This document shows, piece by piece, positions 5,872 to 6,685 of a DNA stretch of 6,685 nt. The notes under the pieces were generated by a model, which ran no database searches, was not told the origin of the DNA, and saw only the letters and a list, made by a program, of their open reading frames with translations. This DNA is from Sulfurimonas sp. (GTDB lineage: Bacteria; Campylobacterota; Campylobacteria; Campylobacterales; Sulfurimonadaceae), in the NCBI GenBank assembly GCA_027063585.1, contig JAMORM010000082.1, positions 1 to 6,685 of the forward strand. Reading direction: 5' to 3'. The stretch's first letter is position 1. Each line of letters begins with the position of its first letter. Both the position numbers and the translations under genes were made by a program.

Positions 5872-6685
5872 ATGAAACTTAATAAATTAGTCATATCTGT
5901 AGCTGCTTTAGCAGTTGTAAGTTCAGGTTTATTTGCTGGTACGTCAAATATGAATGTTGAAAAAATGTTCGAAAAAGAGTGTCAAGGGTGTCATGGTCCA
6001 AATCATGAAGGTGGAGTTGGTGCGGATTTACGTCCTGCTAAAATTGCCAAGAAAAACTCTTATACTTTATCTGAAGTCATTTTAAATGGTCGTCCAGGTA
6101 CTGCTATGCCTCCATTTTCTGAAAAAATGAACAAAGCAGATGCTCAAAAAATGGTTGACTACCTACAACATTTTAAAGGGAAAAAGATTCAAGTTCTTAC
6201 TTTAGATGCAGTAAAACAAGGATGGAAAAAACTTAATGACAGAACAGCGTTACTTAAGAAATATCCTCACGCAGTTGATGTAAAACATGTTACAGACATC
6301 TGTTTTGTTACAGAGCGTGATGCTGCTCGTGTTGTTTTTATTGACGGAACAAGTGGAAAAGTCCTATCTAAACATCCTGCAGGGTTTGCAGTACACGTAA
6401 CAGTAACTAATAAACGTCAACCTCGTTACGCATACTCAATCTCTCGTTCAGGTTTAGTAACAATGTTTGACCTTGCTTCTAAAGGGCAACAAAAAATTGC
6501 AGAAGTTCAAGTTGGTTCTGATTCACGTGGTCTAGCAGTTTCGCCAGATGGAAAATATTTAATGGCTGGTAACTATGTTCCAGGTGGAGCTATCTTAATG
6601 GATGCAATGACACTAGAACCGCTTAAAGTATACCCAACTTCAAGTGTAATTAATATGGATGGTGATATCGGTTCAAGCCGTGTTG
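5872..6685 (+). CDS. nirS: Periplasmic cytochrome cd1 protein, probable nitrite reductase NirS, 5' part
   Basis: NirS reduces nitrite to NO in the periplasm using haem c and haem d1. The first 271 codons are here, out of about 540 expected. A signal peptide at about 1-22 has a cleavage site near GLFA/GTS. The cytochrome c domain has CQGCH (C37, C40, H41) and likely axial M79 (GTAMPPF). The d1 propeller then begins (FVTERDAARVVFIDG) with H175 in GFAVHV as the likely d1 ligand. The C37-to-H175 distance (138) is close to that of Pseudomonas NirS (135). The N-terminal arm before the haem is short. Two motifs differ from classical NirS: ILNGRPGTAMPPF, and MAGNYVPGGAILMDAMTLEP where NirS usually has AGAYWPPQ. 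These recall NirN or NirF, so a d1-biosynthesis protein is a real alternative. ATG 5872 follows AAGAGGAAAA. The next gene is unknown. Confidence 0.8.
   Translation, partial: MKLNKLVISVAALAVVSSGLFAGTSNMNVEKMFEKECQGCHGPNHEGGVGADLRPAKIAKKNSYTLSEVILNGRPGTAMPPFSEKMNKADAQKMVDYLQHFKGKKIQVLTLDAVKQGWKKLNDRTALLKKYPHAVDVKHVTDICFVTERDAARVVFIDGTSGKVLSKHPAGFAVHVTVTNKRQPRYAYSISRSGLVTMFDLASKGQQKIAEVQVGSDSRGLAVSPDGKYLMAGNYVPGGAILMDAMTLEPLKVYPTSSVINMDGDIGSSRV

Noticed and set aside
1..6685. CRISPR arrays, insertion sequences, tRNA or rRNA genes, phage or defence genes
   Set aside because: No spaced direct repeats, transposase, tRNA-like or rRNA-like sequence was seen on either strand; the window reads as ordinary chromosomal genes.

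Overview
The window looks like the chromosome of a denitrifying Campylobacterota (epsilonproteobacterial) species, most like the Sulfurimonas group. The grounds are a low-GC, A/T-rich sequence, promoters with a clear TATAAT but no clear -35 box, the rsmH–small coiled-coil gene–RND pump arrangement, and a cytochrome c-dependent NO reductase next to a cytochrome cd1 gene. The genus is an inference from gene content and style; no database search was possible.

Left part (1-1741, minus strand): a tightly packed leftward unit. It starts with rsmH (16S rRNA m4C1402 methyltransferase, TTG start), runs into a 92-93 residue FtsL-like single-pass coiled-coil protein whose start overlaps the rsmH stop, and continues after 19 bp into the N-terminal 173 codons of an RND (AcrB/HAE1-type) efflux permease that leaves the window at base 1. 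A TATAAT at 1776-1771 probably drives the unit.

Middle (1844-3031, plus strand): a divergently transcribed, membrane-anchored response regulator with a TM helix, a long charged linker, an intact receiver domain and a C-terminal HPt-like domain that has lost its phosphorylatable histidine. The next 186 bp hold no gene. They contain an 11-bp T-rich tandem repeat abutting a TATAAT, and a perfect FNR/DNR-type palindrome (TTGAT-N4-ATCAA) placed as expected for an activator at -41.5.

Right part (3218-6685, plus strand): a nitrogen-oxide respiration operon. The order is an unrecognised 108-residue three-TM protein, norC (GTG start, enlarged periplasmic part), norB (all metal ligands present, overlapping norC by 11 bp), an unrecognised 50-residue single-TM protein, a short UUCG-loop hairpin, and the first 271 codons of a secreted cytochrome cd1 protein of the NirS family. 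The cd1 protein would reduce nitrite to NO in the periplasm and NorCB would reduce NO to N2O at the membrane. A single FNR-type switch upstream would link both steps to low oxygen or NO. The two small membrane proteins flanking norCB and the divergent, partly NirN/NirF-like cd1 protein are the least explained parts of the window.
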